Below are positions 22,169 through 35,640 of a stretch of 64,000 bases of DNA, one piece after another (within the stretch, counting starts at the first letter, position 1; the number at the start of each line of letters is the position of its first letter). Source of the stretch: Juglans regia (lineage: Eukaryota > Streptophyta > Magnoliopsida > Fagales > Juglandaceae); contig NC_049912.1 of the NCBI RefSeq assembly GCF_001411555.2, positions 2,621,001 to 2,685,000 on the forward strand, in the 5' to 3' direction. The position numbers and the translations under genes were made by a program. Under the pieces are notes generated by a model. The model had not been told where the DNA came from. It saw nothing but the letters and a program-made list of their open reading frames with translations, and ran no database searches.

Positions 22169-25100
22169 TTAATTCATAAGCCTTGGTGCCTTCAGGAAAT
22201 AAACACTTCTGACAAATCCTTTGCCCACTTCACCAACAGCTTTTAATACATCAACTGGATCTTCTTTTCCTTCCTCACCCGCTTCCTCCCGGCCACGTTT
22301 CTGTAAGTAATAGATAAATTCAGGAGGATAAGCTGATAGCTTAAATAAGCCAAAACATCACATCATGTTCTTATTAGAATTTAGGAGAGATTCAAGCATA
22401 CCTTGGAAGAAAATCTCTCCCACGTTATGCCGACAGCATCACCTCCCAGAGAATCATACCATACCTTGAATGTACTGGAGAACTCGTTCTGCATGGAAAA
22501 AGACAATGTAAATAGGAGAGCCATGCTTCAAAGATTAATGTCGAAGCAATGAAAATGCTTGCCTCTAAATCCCCGAGAAAGCACCTCAATGGATCAAAGT
22601 CCACTAATAACTTCGTTTTAACTTCATCTGAGCTCCCCTTTAAGTCTCTGGGCAACATCAAGGGGTGGAAAAACTTGCTAGCATTGCCACAGGCCACAAG
22701 CTTCCCTGCCCAGGACACACACGTTATAGAATTCGCCATACCAAAAATTCAGGACTGCTTGTGAAAAAGGCGATAAAAGTATACCTTGGTTTAGTTCTGA
22801 AGGAAAGAGAATACGTTGGGGATAAGGTAATTTGTCCCTGTGGAGAAGAATTACGGCATCATAGTTGTTCAAAGGAGTTCGGAAAAGGCACTGCAAACCA
22901 AAAACTCTGTTGTAACAACACGTGCACAAAAAGGTTTTTTTTTGGGGTGGGGGGGGGGGGGGGAGAGGGAGAGAGAGCTGCAAGTAAACGAAACCACTCA
23001 CTTCCCACTTATAAGAATCGTTCAGCTCCTGTGATATGAGTTTGGTCAACAACTTTGCACTGCTTCGAGCATAAGCCACCAATCGTTTCAGATCCTAGTA
23101 AGTCAACAATTTCCAAATGTCAACGAGGAATAGGCCCGGAAAGCCATGAAATAATTAATCTAATTCCATGTAATAACAAGAGCTGGATGAAGGCATATAG
23201 GTTTTGAGAGTGCCTCTAGGACAGTGTAGACCGACAAAGATTAAAAGATAAGTCAATCTTGGAACTGCTGTTCAATGCAATGTTCCCTATGGCAACAGTT
23301 CACTCACAGTCCAATGTTATACAAAATCTCTTATCATACAAAACACCATCCTGTGTGACTAAATTAAGACTTCGAGAAAAACTTCCCAGAATCTTTCAGG
23401 GTACAAAAGCAAATAGAAAACATGTTTTAGTGGAAGAGGAACAGCCAACAGGGAGTTCAAAAAATATTTTTTTAACTGGCTCCGAGTATCAGGGAACAAA
23501 GTCTTGACTAATCACGGGAGTGCACAAGCTTTCGGCAAAGAGTTTCCCGTAAGTACACCTCAGTTAATTCAAAGGAAAACTCCCCAGTCCAATGGACCCT
23601 AGAAATTGTTTGCCCCCAAGGGTTCAAACCTTAGACCTGGAAAGAGTATACTACCAAGACCAAAACCCTTACCACTTGAGCCCACCCCTAAGGGTTAATT
23701 GAGAGTTGAAACAATTATGAAGCAAACAGGAACAACGGAGGGAAAACAGACATAATTAATTACCAAGCATGAATATATGTGAGAGAGCTTCAACTTATGA
23801 ACAGTTACGCTACAAAATTCAATTCAAAAGAGAACTGCTAACCGATGAATTTGGGGAAAATCTGGTCCAAGCCTCAGATGCTTTGTCATAAGCTGTAGCC
23901 AGAAACATTACTGCACTTACATTTTGTTTGGTTTCTTCGGAAGCTTTTCTACTCAACATAAAGTTATCCTAAAAAAATGACATGCATAATGGCTGTCAAG
24001 TGAAGAATAAGATCACACATTCTAAAGTATACACTAAAATTATCATAATTTCAGTAATAATTCTCTCAGATGCAGAACTTACACTAATCTCTTTCACATC
24101 ATTTATGCTCAAGTCATCATTTATGTCAACAACCAGAGTAGAAAAGGTCCAGTCATACTCTGACAATAATCGTAGGAACCTGTAAATGAAGTCGGCATGC
24201 ATATAACCAAACAATGTTAGGCCCTAGAAGACTTTTAAATAGTTCACAGATATAATAATCCAACCCATATATTATATAAGCCCATACCTGGAGCCACCAG
24301 AATGGATATTGACCAACATAGAAATGAATAATTAAGTTTTGTGTGTTTCTAATTCAATCATTAATTTAGGATTGCATATCAGAGAGAACTGGAAGAAAGG
24401 GTCCCAGTTTTAAGTTAATATCAATGATTTAAGATGCAAAACAAGCATTTCAGCAGAATTAACTTAAATATTTATAATGCTTTAAAGCAGGAACAGATAA
24501 CTCAACCTTAGAAATCCATTTATGCGGGAGCAAGGAGCATTATTGAATGGTAAGGGTTTTAAGAAGATGTAGGCTACCAACAGCTCAACAGCCTCTTCTA
24601 CCAAGCAAGCTGAAAAAAGATGCGAAGCAACCCATCGTTTTGCAAGCCTACACCAATAACCAAAACAAGTTATGAACAGTTGGGGACTAAACTAGAAATA
24701 TAATTTAGCATGAAAATATTGATTACCTATCAAAAAATAATTTAGCATGAAAAATCAAATGCTCACCTAACAACAGGAGTATATATTGGGTAACGACCCT
24801 GTAATCCATTAATCATGCTAGAATGCTGACTGCGAACAAAAAGTTTCTTGTCTGCAGAAGTGACCTGCTTAACTTGGTCACTTCCAACTGCAAATTAATT
24901 TGTTTAATTAGTCAACATCACAAGAGTCTTACAAGCACACCTGTATACATGTGAGGGTTAGAGTTCTTACTTTCCCTTTTCACCAAACTCAGGCCTCTCT
25001 CATGCAAAATTCTAAGACGAAACACGTATCCAGACATAAAAACATCCACATCATCTTCAGTAGCAGTACATTTCATCCCCCAGGAATTCTGAAGACTGCC

Positions 25101-28100
25101 AAGGTAGTATCATTAGATAGATTTGTTAAAAGGATATTAGCATCCTTGTGAACAAAAAAACCCCAGCTTGACCCACCTCTCACCAATCTTAAGAAGGAAA
25201 GCAATTTTAGTCTTTTCAATTGCTAAGTCATCCATTGGCCAATGCCCAGAACCTTCCAACTATATCATAAAAAACAATAACTTTCAGAAATTAAATGACA
25301 ATGATTAATAAAGAAATCATGACTGATCAACAAGAAATCATGCCTGAATCATAACTTCCAGAGGCTGAATGCATGATGACATTAACTTATGTGTCCTTGG
25401 AACATCACCCTTGTCAATAACCAATGGATGAGGTTCGGGAGGGAAGACAGAGGTAAACCTGAAAGCTGTAATTAATGATAAGCACACAGTATTGCTTGCG
25501 AGGAAGACTAACTGGCTATAAAAGATCAGCCGATTGAAGATGTTACTTTAACTAAATTATGTATGAAAACAATGCTCCACATAATTTTTTGAGCCAAGCT
25601 ACCTTCATAACTTTATCAAACAACAAAAGAATCTCTTTAATAAATATAGCAACACATGAAGAGATTTTCCGGCTATAGAAAGCGTACCTGGGTCGATCGG
25701 CTGCACACTAGAAACCTTCAACGGAATGTCTTGGATAAGACCTAGGCGCTTTGTTAAAACTTCAAGTGCTCCAAGCAAACTTCCAGAAAATGATACAGGA
25801 TCTGAAAAAATAACATTTCATCTTTACAACAGTTCTAAGAGAAAAAGAACTAGCGTTGGCAAAAATGTGAGGCACACTAGCACAAACGCCATCCAGAGTC
25901 TAGGCACAATGCACAAGCGCGCATATGATTGAAGTAAAGTGCACAAGTTATAAAAAATAATGCATGATAACAAAATATCCATCAAAAACATCGGAAGCTT
26001 GAAAAATAGCAAGAAAATAACATATTTGGCCCATAGACTCAATTTGTTAGGATATTATGCAACATGCAATCAAGTGATCAGTTAACTATAAAAAATTTGA
26101 ACATAGAATTTTATATAATTATCGTGTGCTTTACAAAATATACACATAATATTTGATGGCCATAACCAAAATAAGGTACATGTTGAATCAATATATACCC
26201 AAAAGGCAATTGACCAAAACAAGCACAATAATTTTAGGTATTGACTTAAATGCTAACATAAGCAAATTGCATTATAACGCAGTTCTAAGGTATATAACCA
26301 TCTCATTATTATGCATAGGACCATCATCATTGTTATCAAAAGATTTGTAACCCTTATCATCTTCCTCATCTACTTCATCTAAATTAATGGTCCAGACAAA
26401 AGTAATAGTTATATATAAATATATATATATATATATAAAGTGTCAAAAAGCACGTGATTTTGCAATTGCAAATGCACTTTGCCTTGGCAGTTTGCACTTA
26501 AGCATGCTTTACCAACACTGAAAAGAACATGGAAACTCACAAAAACTACAAGAAGTTCGTGCCCAATATCATTACCATTAACACCATGAAGCAGTGAGAA
26601 ATCAAGCTGATCCACCATATGTACAATATTCTCCTTTGTTAAGGAAAGATGCCGCACAAGCACATACTCAGAAATTCTTTTCAAAATGAGATGTCTTGTC
26701 CACTGCTCACTTTCCCATACTATGAAATTAGAAAAACAAATTCATCAGAGTTATTGTCTTGACAATTAATATTAGCCCAAACGCTAAAAGGGCTTTCAAA
26801 TCATCCAAAAGGAACTAAACTGAATTAAGCGCCAACAGAAGTGTAATGTCTTACCTGTGCTTTCTGCAATTTTACCATCTTTAAATCTCCTAAGATCAGC
26901 CTTCTCCCCCCAAAACATCCGGAATTTGAGAGCCTAGTGAAAATGAGTAAAATCAACACACAAATCAGAAGATATAATTTGCCCTATCCCCCTTTCCCTC
27001 TCCAAAAATAATAAAAAATAAAAAACTGAAATACCTCATTCTTATTTTCAGCATCTGGACCAATATCAACCACCCTAAAAGCTTTCTCCAAAGAGCTCAC
27101 TGAAACTCCAATGAGTAATGGCTCTCTATCAAATATTGACAAGCCCTGCAGCGACAAGCTAATTAGAAAATGGTTATAAAAGACATAATTAATCTATGGA
27201 AAGAGGTATCAAAGATAAAATTTGATTCCATACATTTTCAATACTGCATCCTGAAAATGTGTTTCTCCATGTTACACGAATCATTTTTGCTCTATCACTC
27301 AACCCCTGATTCAGAAGAGTATACACCTTCTGCTCATATAGCCTCCAACATTCATCATCCATGCAAAATCCCGATGCATGAACCTCACTTTTCCCCTTCA
27401 AGTTCAATCTTGAAAAGCAAAAAATGTGAAGGAGCATCAAAGATATAGTGCAACTAAACCAATGCTAAGCAAGCAACCACCGCAATTATTCAATTAACGC
27501 AACTAGTAACAAGAATGCACTGTGTAAAACATTTTCTCAACTGTAGACATGGGAACAAGAAATTACATGAAAGAAAAGGTGTGCATTTTAGGTTATTAAA
27601 TGGTATTTAGAGAAACCTCTGAACTATAAGCTGTTTATTTGCTATGTCAAATATTAATCCTCAAAATGTTTGTATGCTATATTTATTTTATAGGGGTAAG
27701 TGGTCTACCATACAGTGAATGCCCCCAAAATAATCAATTCAATACCAGCCTGCCAAATTTTCCAAGAATTTAATTTCAGGTTTTCCACCAGAAATTTGAA
27801 CAAACATGTACTAAAGAAGAGTGATGATATACCTTCAACTCTTTTACAACTCTATATTAAATGAATGGTAATTTTGTCAAAGAGTTATAAGAGAGTTGTA
27901 GGTTGATCATTTTCCAAAGAAGAAACATGCAGAAGACCTAGTAGTCATTTGCTTGACTTTTGTGAACTTGAGGGCTGAATAAATCATCATTTTCCTATTT
28001 GAACTTATTATCCTCAATTTTTATCATCATGAAGGGAACATCCTATTTCTTCATCACTCTTAACAAAAAGCTCATTGTATGCTTGAAGTTAAAATCTTAA

Positions 28101-31100
28101 TTAATGATTTCTTAGGATAGGGGCCATCTGACTTCTTAGCTTTCTGTTAATGGCTATTTTACTCCAATAGAAGGATAACTGACTGTAACTCGGAGAGATG
28201 TGTCAGTTCCAAAATCCCAGTTTCTTCCAAACAAAAAGTATTCTAACTTGAACACCATGAAATACATACCCCCATACAACATGAGAAATATTAAGAGAGG
28301 CAATTTTGGGCTACAGGAGATAATAATAAGATGAGGCATAGCTCAGCTGCAGTCTCCTAAGGAAACTTGAACCCAAGGTATAATACCACCAGACACCACC
28401 ATTCAATCAAATTCCATCCTTGATATAGTCAACTCAACTAAGTCGTTCTATGAAATAAATGGGCGCGACTCAATTGCATCCATCATCAACATCTATCTCT
28501 TTTGCTAGGTCTATAAAATCTACTCCTAATCTAGGTCACCTTCTGATTTATCATGTCCATCACTATTTTTAACTTCGTTATTTCTCATCTCCAGCCTTTC
28601 CCCCTCCTTAAATTAGATAACACTCATTCTAACCATTGTAGTTATCTAACTTTGTTGTACATAGTTAAACCATCTTAGGTTGTAGTGCCCAAGATTGAGC
28701 ACAGGGATGTGGTGAATGGAATCCCATATGTTGGAAGGGAGAAATCCTTGCCCTTTTTAATGATTCCAAGGGGTTCCAATAGTAACATCAATAGGTCCTT
28801 TTGAAGAATAGGCCCAGATTGGCTTGCGCTTTTCTTGAATCATTACATAGGCGATTATCCCTCATCTTTTTATGAATAGGTATCACCTAATATTTGAATA
28901 GATATCCTCATTCCTTATACTATATCTCCTGGTATTTACAATCATCGACATTAACATTCTCATTTTGACTGCAGTATATATTCTAAATTGACAAATGGTT
29001 CGTGCTTGAAGTTTTGAAACTACGCAAGTCGACAACCTGCCTAAATTTATTTTTCAACAGCCTACACTTGATTCACAACAGCTTGTCTTAAAACAATGCA
29101 TGTAAACAGAAAGAGGTATAGCTTTATTATTCGAGATTGATGGGACGTGAACCCAAAAGCACACCCTCCACCCAATTCACATTGGATGATGAGGTCACAT
29201 TTGAGTTTGAGCTCATTGGGAGAAAATCTACTTCGATATTTGGAAAAATAATATCGATGGAACAGTTTCTTTCTTTTTTTGATCGATGGAACACTTACTT
29301 TCAAACTGATAAAGATGCTACATGTCATTAAGGCCAGGAAAAAAGATTAAGATGCTACATATTAGTCCACGGCACAAATATTAGGGTAAATTACCACCTA
29401 ATAAACGTCATGAAATTATACATTTCTATAGTAATAACAAGAAAAGCATGCTACAAACCAAAAATATGCACTCTTCTTTATTGATACGATGAAATAAAAC
29501 AAAACCTTCAGCTCTCAAGCCTAATATCGTAATTCCACTATTAAATCGAAAGCACAAACATCTAGAAAGAATAATTTATTTCTAGATTCCATCCTTCAAT
29601 AAGTTTTCTACGAAGCAATAATTGGCAACCCATTCGAGGTATTAGTTAAATAGTCTTACCTCATACAATAGTCATATTTAGAAGCATAGTCAACCTTGGT
29701 CATAAAAATCTCCTCAAATCCACCATCTCTGCATTTCTCTAAGCATGTAAGTGTCAAAGCAGCTTCATCTTGGAGCTGAAATGTTGAGAAAATTGTACAT
29801 ATATACATGCATTTCACTAAGTTCAATATGATTCAAAAAGAAGAAAATGTGAAAAAGAAATCTCATCTTTAATATTTTTTTTATAAGAATTAAGTCCAAA
29901 TTCTCATCTTCAACATAACAGATATTGAACAAAAGTCAAGTGTCCTGGTAAACAATACCTCAATGAAACCAATCCTTGATATGCGGAATGCTAGATTGAA
30001 GGCTGCTGATGGATTACATATAACCACCGGAAAAGTATCTTTATACGGCATCCTTTCCTGCAGTTCCAAAGTTCATAGCTGATACATAAACAACAATGAT
30101 GGAAGAGCAATATCACATTTTTTAGTATAAGTTTTGTGAGATGTAATTTTTTAGGTTCCTGTGCAAGATGTTTTTGTTTGTGTATTTTTCTTTTCATGAG
30201 CATTCAGTCTAATGCTTAACTGATTTGTTTTTCTTTTTGAGAAATGAAAATTTGTTTAGTGTTTAAAAGATGTTTGGATTGAAATTGAATATTTTTTTCT
30301 AAAAGATTCTAAATTTATTTCGATACCGAACATACTTTCTTTCATTTATCATACAATCAGTAAGTAATCAGACCTCCTTTGGAATAGCCTTCTGCCCTTC
30401 CAGCTTGAAGTAGAGCCCACGGCTCCATAATTCTGAAGAGGCTGCATTGTTAAAGAGATGCATATTAGGAAACTTCCTTTCATAGATGCATGACCTCAAT
30501 CAAGTATTCAGAATCATAGTATTTTAACATTTAATGTAAATCATCACTTCCATTGCATTCTTTTGCATTGTTCCTCCCATATTGACCTTTGTGCAGTAAC
30601 TAAGAACAAACATATTGGCTTTTCTGGATTTTATTGAAAAGATAGTGCCTAAAGCAAAACAGCAATAAAAACTTTATAGGCTAAGTTGACCTTCTTCAAT
30701 AACACTGTTTATTGAAATTTGCTTTCCTTTTTCTTCCCTCCCCCCCTTCCCCTCTTTTTTTCTTTCCTGGTAAAGCAATTAACTAGCACGAGTTCAGTAA
30801 CCAAAATAGAGAAAAACTAGCAACAAGAAACACAAAAATATCACAAAAGATAATACAAAATCTGCCAGGTTGACTAACATCCTCCAATTTGGCAACAAGT
30901 ACCCAATTTAAATTTCTTCAACCCTGATTAACAAAACAAACAAACTGCTTTTAAGCATAGATTAACAGTTAAATAACCTAACTCTTTTTCTTGAACAATA
31001 TTTACACCTGCCAGAATATTCATCAATACTACGCACCCCTTAACCTTGAGAAGAATTACAGTGTTGTCCATAGAGCTACATAAAAATAAGTTACCTAATC

Positions 31101-32751
31101 CCATACACTCTGCAATTCTACAATTTAAATGGAATGTCAATCTCATAGCTTCAAGTTCAATTCTGAATAATTTAATACCTGAATGTATTTCACATTGCGT
31201 ACATAACAACCATTAAAAATACAAATCTCGGAGTACAAAAATGAAAAAATCTGAAAAACAAGGGTGAAAAGAAAAGCTAAATGTACCAATGAAGCTCAAG
31301 GTAACACGAAAAATCTCCATTGCCTTCATCGAAGCGTTAATCTTGTTCTGACTAGCAAGGTATGACAATATGACAGAAATTATAAATCCATTTAGGCAAT
31401 CATGACCATATATTGAACATCTTTGCCGAGCCCAAACCTATACCAGAAAGACAAACTCAATATTTCCATATCCCAACACAAAGCTACTAAATACATTGTT
31501 AAAATGACATTGGTATTCTGGAATAATACCTTCAATAAAATTGAAGCTTCTCCAAACTCCTTCCTTCCTGAAAGATTTTTCCTATTAAGTTCTTCACTAT
31601 CCTCTAAAAACATGTCTTCCAATATACTACTATTGTATTTCGGTGTAGCCTGAGGAATACTCCCTTTGACAAAGAAAAAAGAAAATCTATAAATAGTCAG
31701 CCAGTTTGGGTAAAGACATCATCAAACATCTCCAAGATGAGAACATATTAAAACTGAAGAAAACACACAACCATGATTCAGGGCACGGACATTATTCCGC
31801 TTTAGGTTCAATTTCTTGATGTCAAACAGTGATTTTGCTGTAGGGATTATCCTTACAAAAAACCCAGGAACTTCAACAAGCTCCATAGCTGCAATGCCAC
31901 TAGCATTTGTTCAGTCCAAAATTCCAAGAATTAGGTGCAGCAGTGCACTACAGAAAAAACAAACCTGGATAGGCAACTAATAAAGGTTTTCTAGCCTCAT
32001 TTTGGAGGGTAGACCATTCAACCTTGCGAACTAATGAAGATAACTTCAAGTACTTCTTGATTATACAAAGGTATAGGCATCGTTTGGCATGGTACCGATG
32101 ATTCAAATAATCTTTCTCATGAAAACACTCCTGAAAGAAGAAATTTGGCTAGTGAGTAGTGTGTAATACGCTCTCACATTTACAATATCTTAAAATTGAC
32201 ATTTATATCCTGACATTGTGCAAAGCAACAATAATGATGAACCTGACAAATAATGCTAACACCTATATTTCCACCGATAATGAAAAAATATACAAATAAT
32301 GTATTTCCATACACACATATATGTATTACGGGATTAGAGTTGCAAATACCTTTGGCAACCGAATGAAAAGATCGACGTTTATATCAGGCTTCGCCATGCA
32401 TTGCATTGCATAACTGCCACCAGCATCGATAGATTTTGGCTTCTTAAACTTGAACTCAACTTTGTCCGCACCAATGTCCCGGACGAAACCAGAAGCTTCA
32501 TCTGCTGTAACCTGCCCATATTTCATTAATGGCTATCATCAAGTTCAACTAGTAATTATTATAGCTATAGAAAATTTGACTTAGGATTTTGTAAAAGATA
32601 AATGAAAGAAAAAGATAAGGACCAGCAAGTCTTCAGGAATTTTATCGATGGCGTCTTTGATGGCCGCAATGGTGTCATCAACGAGCTTGGTGAAGGCAGG
32701 CGAGTAGTTAAGCCGGACCTCCTTGAGGAGCTCCCTCACTTTCAAGTCCAT
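22169..32751 (-). CDS. NOL6: NOL6/UTP22/NRAP, nucleolar pre-18S rRNA processing factor
   Basis: Twenty-six coding exons join in phase to 1046 codons: 32751-32623, 32511-32350, 32130-31965, 31888-31772, 31663-31530, 31437-31287, 30441-30374, 30057-29959, 29775-29660, 27408-27234, 27145-27035, 26933-26855, 26719-26576, 25801-25688, 25465-25344, 25259-25177, 25095-24971, 24887-24767, 24647-24507, 24179-24083, 23968-23843, 23094-23002, 22890-22785, 22705-22563, 22488-22402, 22300-22169. Length fits plant NRAP proteins (about 1050 aa). Recognisable landmarks are K-V-E-F-K-F-K-K-P near residue 60, D-L-F-I-R-L-P-K, W-A-R-Q-R and, late, V-D-F-D-P-L-R-C-F. Family members are nucleolar, belong to the UTP-C module of the small-subunit processome and act in early 40S assembly. 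The product has tandem nucleotidyltransferase-like folds without known catalysis. Introns 15 and 24 use GC donors. The start follows an in-frame stop if the leader splice at 32792-33469 is right. Confidence 0.95.
22930..22976 (+). repeat. Poly-G / GA low-complexity tract in NRAP intron 22
   Basis: Inside a 111-bp intron (22891-23001) lies a T-run, a run of about 17 G and then GA repeats on the plus strand. On the transcribed strand this becomes a long C tract. The intron remains short and bordered by good splice sites. Confidence 0.75.
23462..23697 (-). mobile_element. tRNA-derived SINE in NRAP intron 21
   Basis: On the minus strand, a box-A-like TGGGCTCAAGTGGTAAGGG (complement of about 23666-23684) is followed by a box-B-like GGTTTGAACCC (complement of 23621-23631), correct order and spacing for a tRNA-derived head. 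The body continues for about 150 bp to an A/T-rich end near 23462-23475. Flanks share GAGTT-like sequence but no exact duplication, so borders are approximate. Confidence 0.65.
26409..26438 (+). repeat. (AT)n microsatellite in NRAP intron 13
   Basis: An uninterrupted or nearly uninterrupted AT dinucleotide run. Confidence 0.8.
28320..28400 (-). repeat. Possible SINE head in NRAP intron 9
   Basis: The minus strand shows TGGTGTCTGGTGG followed by GGGTTCAAGTTTCC, loosely matching box A and box B of a tRNA-derived SINE. Neither an A-tail nor a target duplication was located. Most of the rest of this 2.25-kb intron shows nothing recognisable. Confidence 0.35.
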
Positions 32752-32791
32752 GGTGTAATGCCCCGTACCTGGATGGTCAAGGAGTTCGTTC

Positions 32792-33469
32792 CTGTCACTT
32801 AAAATCAGATAATATGATAGAGTGCATAAATTGCTCATGTCTAGACTAGTCATGATAAAATGTCAGATTTCAAAGTTCAGATAAAAATACTAGTGTAAAA
32901 AATAACCAAAGCTATTTCATAACAAAATATGCAAGTTTTTTACAAAATCAACCTTAGTTTGTTTTAGGCAAAGTCTAACATAGGAGCACTGCTTGCCTAA
33001 CTTTTGAAGTATAATACTATCTAAGCTTGGAACCCGAATGGGTAGAAATATCACAACCTACCAGGAAGATATCGCTAACATATTAATAACCTGTACCAGT
33101 ACAAAACCAACCTAACTGACAAAATTCTATTACCAAAAATATAGCACAATATAAACCCATAAAAAAATAGTCCATCATGGTGCCTCGGTTCTATAGTGGC
33201 CCAAGTACAACGTCCGGAAACACTACTCCACCAATAGATTAGCCCAACCCCCTTCAATGCACTTAAATCTCATTCCAACACGCATCACGTTTACATTCGT
33301 ACTCCCGACACATCAAAACAACAACTCATATCTTCCAACATCAACCAAGCCATGAAATTACTCAAACCACAATTCCAACATCCAACATAGACAACCAAAT
33401 CTTCCAGTAGCACCAAAAAAACCAGTCAAGAAAACTAAGGGTAATAGCGTGGGTAGAGATAGAGGGTAC
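32792..33469 (-). other. Probable 5'UTR intron of NRAP
   Basis: On the minus strand a donor GAGGAAG|GTACCC (33470/33469) and an acceptor AGTGACAG|GAACG (32792/32791) would remove 678 bp and leave 40 nt of leader before the ATG. The inferred join places TGA in frame upstream of the ATG. Only motif evidence supports it. Confidence 0.5.
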
Positions 33470-34234
33470 CTTCCTCGACTCAAAGTGGTGATCGATCAGA
33501 GTCGAGGGCGTGGCGGCATTGTGTATTGAATTTCGGGATGCTCTGAGACATTGAAAACAACATCAAAACCGAGTTCGAGATGGTTAGGAAACACATGGCG
33601 GGAGAACAAAACCGGACTGAGTGGGAGAAGGGAAAGCCGAGACGGACAAGGGAGTGACCAAGGCAGACGAGCGGGAGCGGGAGAGAGAGAGACCGAGACA
33701 TACCTTGGTGGCGTGGTGCCGCACGCTGGCTCCCGTGACCTTTGTCGGTCGCCGCAGTCAGCCTAACACAGACACAGTGAGACGTCGACAGAGAGTTCGA
33801 GAGAGAGCGCACGAGAGAGAGATATCGCGAGTGAGACACAGACAGAGAGAAAATGAGAGCACGAAAGAGATACGGATGGAGGACTTACCGGCGTTGCAAT
33901 CGGCGACGGGAAAGACAGGTGGCGGCGCTGGACGTTCCACGGTGAGAAAAGGTGCAGAGGAGAGAAAGAAAAGAAAGTGTCGGGATTGGGAAACAAGGGC
34001 CTGGTGCTGCGGAGCTTCACGGTGTCGGCGGTCGGAACTGAACTGCGGAGAGCGGCGCGGCACGAACCGAGACGGACAGCGTGGAGCTGAGTGCGGCGGC
34101 GAGCGACAATCACAGAGAAGTGAGGGAACTACTGTGAGAGAGGCAAACGGGCAGCGAGAGAAGCGTTGGGGAGGGGGTGTCTGCGCAGGAGAAGAGAGAG
34201 AGAGGCGTCGGGTCAGAGGGCTTAGGGAAGAAAA
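33470..34234 (-). promoter_or_regulatory. NRAP leader and proximal promoter, pyrimidine-rich on the coding strand
   Basis: The region is strongly CT-rich on the minus strand (GAGAGAGA/GAGAGCG on plus) and less AT-rich than elsewhere in the window. It lies between the first probable splice donor and the telo-box cluster, so it most likely contains the transcription start and leader exon. The long plus-strand reading frame here (33621-34238) is Arg/Glu-rich simple sequence and not believed. Confidence 0.5.
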
Positions 34235-34251
34235 TTAGGGTTTTAGGGTTT
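34235..34251 (-). promoter_or_regulatory. Double telo-box of the NRAP promoter
   Basis: The minus strand reads AAACCCTAAAACCCTAA, two overlapping copies of the telo-box AAACCCTA. Telo-boxes are common in plant promoters of genes for translation and ribosome biogenesis, which fits NRAP. Confidence 0.75.
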
Positions 34252-34259
34252 AAGCCTCT

Positions 34260-35640
34260 CGCCCACCCGCTTGTTGTCTCCTGTCGTTATTTGGAAGATT
34301 TGGGAAACCCAGGTTACGGCAACCCATTGGTTAGCTAAATGACACTTGAGCTCTTAATTTAGTAACGTTAGTATGTTACCATTAATTACAGTAAAGGCAA
34401 AGCCAAAATAAATATGACTTGTTACTATAGCAAAGTTATATAATTTTAGAGTAGTGTTAGGTATACTTATAATTTTATTTACAGTACTTATTTTGTTAGT
34501 TTTTTTTTTAATTATCCAAAAAAAAATTTTCTTTTGAAATTCAACTTGTCAGGAAACAAAAGTTTTTGAATTTCAAATATCATAATTTTCAATATATCAA
34601 TAATTTACATATAGAGAAATAAATTTTTTATTTTTTAAGTGCATTTAATATTTTTCATAATTTTATATTAATTATATAATTGTATAGATTGTTAGATTGT
34701 GAAGATGAAAATAAAAATGATTATTGGAGATTGTTGAAGATTATGAAAATGAAAATATAAAAATATTTTACGAAATTAAAAAAATGTATTAAAAAATAAA
34801 TGATAAAAATAATAATATTTTATTATTATAGAGAGCAAAATAACTAAAAAGTGACATATTAGCCAAATTTTAACTTTTTGGATTACTAATTCAATGGGCA
34901 TGCTCTTAGATTTGAAAATATCCACACTAGTGAGTCCTCTCAATGACTTCACAATTTTGTAACTTTTTGTAAAATTGAGAAAAATATGTCAAAATAAGGC
35001 TTCCATTAAATTATGTAAAGTCAATATCAACTACATATGAGTTAAAGTGCTTCTCTACATTTAACATCTACTATTCATCTTTGTAAATATTTTTTTTTAT
35101 CATTTTTTTCTCTTTCCTAATCTTTATTTATATTTCTCACATTTCCACTCTTTCTTGTAAAACATGACAAGTTTATAATATTATTAGAACATTTTATTTT
35201 AATAAAAAAAAATAGTCATGTTAGAAAATTTTCAAAACATGATAAAATGGTAAAAAGTTCAGAAATAAAGGATGAAAGAGTTTTCTTCCATCTTTATTTT
35301 CTTTCTAATTTTATATTGGGACTTTGACATCATTTTGGCAACAGAAAGATATTGTTTTCACATTAATATATGAGAAATATTGAAATATTTGAGAATATTA
35401 CAATTTAATGATAGTTAGAAAAATATTTAAAATGAATGAAAAATGAAGAAAGAAATAATATTTAAATATAATAGAGAAAGAATAAATAAGATGATATATG
35501 AAATATTATAAAATTCGTTAGTTAAAGTAGAAAAAATGGGTTTTGATGATGTATTGTAAAGAACAAAAATGCCTTATCGTCTCGTTCCAATGCTTCGGTC
35601 CTCGAGTCTCTTCATATTTCAAGTACCACTATTAGAACTA
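34260..35640. other. AT-rich intergenic spacer
   Basis: Nothing coding. Sequence is highly AT-rich with many A- and T-runs. Confidence 0.6.

Noticed and set aside
33621..34238. 205-aa plus-strand reading frame rich in Arg and Glu
   Set aside because: It is the complement of the CT-rich NRAP leader/promoter. Its composition follows from GAGAGA-type sequence in all frames; long frames also exist on the other strand. No domain or conserved motif.
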